Shown piece after piece: positions 63,060 through 64,000 of a stretch of 64,000 nucleotides of DNA. A program made the position numbers and the translations under genes. The notes below the pieces were generated by a model. It worked only from the letters and a program-made list of their open reading frames with translations. It made no database searches and had not been told where the DNA came from. Source of the stretch: an uncultured Lachnospiraceae bacterium (GTDB lineage: Bacteria > Bacillota > Clostridia > Lachnospirales > Lachnospiraceae); NCBI GenBank assembly GCA_947630695.1, contig CANRIM010000003.1, positions 61,840-125,839 on the forward strand. The letters run 5' to 3'. How positions within the stretch are numbered: the first letter of the stretch is position 1; each line of letters begins with the position of its first letter.

Positions 63060-63826
63060 TCGTCCCAGTCGGAATCATATTCCAGAATGCTGCCATCCGC
63101 GGCATTGATGGTATATTCGTACTCCATACGGTCTTTGTAAAATTCAATTTCATAGACCGTATAGCCGTCGTCGTTTTCCAGTTTTGCTTTGGAAAAACGA
63201 ACCTCGGAAACGGAAAGTCCCGCATGGCCTACGGCAATGGACTTGGCCTGATCAATGCTGATATAGGAAGCCGCGCCGGGATTTTGTGCCGGCGGCGCAG
63301 TGATCTGTGCCGGTGGCGTCGTTACCTGGAGCGGGGTGGTCGCCTGCACCGGCAGTTCCGTGATCTGCGGCGGCGTGGTCGCCTGGGCCGGAAGCTCCGT
63401 TACCTGGGGCGCCGCAGTTGCCTGGGCCGGCAGCTCCGTTGCCGGCGGCGCCGTAATGGTCTGGACCGGCGCTGTGGTGGGCGCCATCTGCCGGATCACT
63501 TCCTGCTCCTTCTTTACCACCGAGCCGTCAGATGCTTTGATCCAGTATTCATACTCCGTGCCGTTTGCAATAAAATCGATCTCATAGACAAACTGCCCAT
63601 GCTCGAAATCAAATTCGGTGCGGACATTTTCTGCGGAAACCGGATCCACTCCCGCATCCGCAAAGGCAAAGTTTTTGGCGTTTTCCGCGCCAATAGAAGT
63701 GCTTTTCGCGTAGGCGTTGGCCACCAGCACCGTCCCGGCTGCCAGAATACTTATGATGACTGCGATGCACAGAATGGTGACCGCTGCTTTTTTCGGGGAA
63801 GAAAATAAAGATTTCAGCTTTTTCAT
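63056..63826 (-). CDS. Membrane-anchored protein with two PepSY domains
   Basis: The 256-aa protein has an N-terminal helix (AAVTILCIAVIISILAAGTV). A first PepSY domain (about residues 40-105, IGAENAKNFAFADAGV ... VYEIDFIANGTEYEYWI) is followed by a Thr/Pro/Ala/Gln-rich linker of repeated TELPAQATAPPQ-like units and a second PepSY domain (SIDQAKSIAVGHAGLSVSEV ... VYEIEFYKDRMEYEYTI). PepSY domains are thought to bind or inhibit proteases or sense signals outside the membrane. AAAGGAGTGATTACTGAT precedes the ATG at 63826; longer starts are not supported. Confidence 0.88.
   Translation of the reverse strand: MKKLKSLFSSPKKAAVTILCIAVIISILAAGTVLVANAYAKSTSIGAENAKNFAFADAGVDPVSAENVRTEFDFEHGQFVYEIDFIANGTEYEYWIKASDGSVVKKEQEVIRQMAPTTAPVQTITAPPATELPAQATAAPQVTELPAQATTPPQITELPVQATTPLQVTTPPAQITAPPAQNPGAASYISIDQAKSIAVGHAGLSVSEVRFSKAKLENDDGYTVYEIEFYKDRMEYEYTINAADGSILEYDSDWDD
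63285..63480 (-). repeat. Tandem Pro/Thr/Ala/Gln linker repeats in the PepSY protein
   Basis: Imperfect direct repeats of about 30-36 nt encode the linker between the two PepSY domains. Copy number may vary among strains, as for other wall-spanning linkers. Confidence 0.75.
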
Positions 63827-64000
63827 ATCAGTAATCACTCCTTTTTTGTTTTCTTTACCCGTATGATACAATACGAAGATGAGAAAAACATTAGAAGTAT
63901 TATAATTTTTAATTTTTGAAAACCGGTGAAGTGAAAAGTTAACTTCCACTTCTAAAGCCTCCGGCAAAAGAGTTGCCGTTAGTGTTGCAGAAAAGAATAT

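Overview
The window looks like a chromosomal segment of an anaerobic, gut-type member of the Clostridia (Bacillota). The evidence is T-box and terminator-type RNA control, strong AGGAGG ribosome binding sites, clostridial-type purL (single 1229-aa chain), pyrK/pyrD type 1B, a bile salt hydrolase, two dockerin-bearing secreted proteins, MoxR/DUF58 genes and PspC/TSCPD small proteins. I cannot name the genus. There are no insertion sequences, prophage genes or CRISPR arrays. The ilvD gene is cut by the left edge.

Layout. 1-4710 (minus): ilvB-ilvN-ilvC-ilvD behind a T-box leader that appears to read leucine. 4927-5248: a small type I toxin-antitoxin locus with a 29-aa hydrophobic toxin. 5306-11224 (minus): a string of housekeeping genes (radical SAM, serine hydrolase, DUF362 ferredoxin, PspC, TSCPD, sce7726-like, RlmI-like). 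11342-11539: two tRNA-Leu genes. 11581-13432: divergent bile salt hydrolase and HAD phosphatase. 13685-13760: tRNA-Pro(AGG).

13822-25630 (minus) is the most unusual part. A cobalamin riboswitch with a terminator precedes seven tightly packed genes: a small homing-endonuclease-repeat protein; a 1214-aa secreted beta-propeller protein with a dockerin; a membrane-anchored DUF4430 protein; a secreted alpha/alpha-barrel (squalene-cyclase-repeat) protein; a MoxR ATPase; a DUF58-transglutaminase fusion lacking the catalytic Cys; and a second DUF4430 protein. Alpha/alpha barrel plus DUF4430 is the domain pair that makes up animal transcobalamin/intrinsic factor. Together with B12 control this suggests a bacterial surface corrinoid-capture system split over several proteins.

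25749-28388: L-arabinose isomerase and, divergently, a dockerin-SGNH esterase. 28457-42155 (minus): a purine operon purE-F-M-N-O-H'-D-L-glyA-fhs, which joins purine synthesis to its one-carbon supply. It uses separate AICAR transformylase and PurO-type cyclohydrolase genes, and a PurF-like protein lacking the N-terminal catalytic Cys. 42189-51090 (minus): pyrimidine operon pyrC-carB-pyrK-pyrD-pyrF-pyrE-pyrB-pyrI with no carA in the window. 51177-52378 (plus): a probable Mn2+ (yybP-ykoY) riboswitch and a CaCA-family cation exchanger. 52565-57233 (plus): an RND/MMPL exporter, a secreted heptad-repeat protein and a small membrane protein. 57274-59324: a thioesterase and a DUF4143 ATPase preceded by three 34-bp-spaced repeats. 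59406-63826: a two-component system, a GT-C-like membrane protein, and a convergent PepSY protein.
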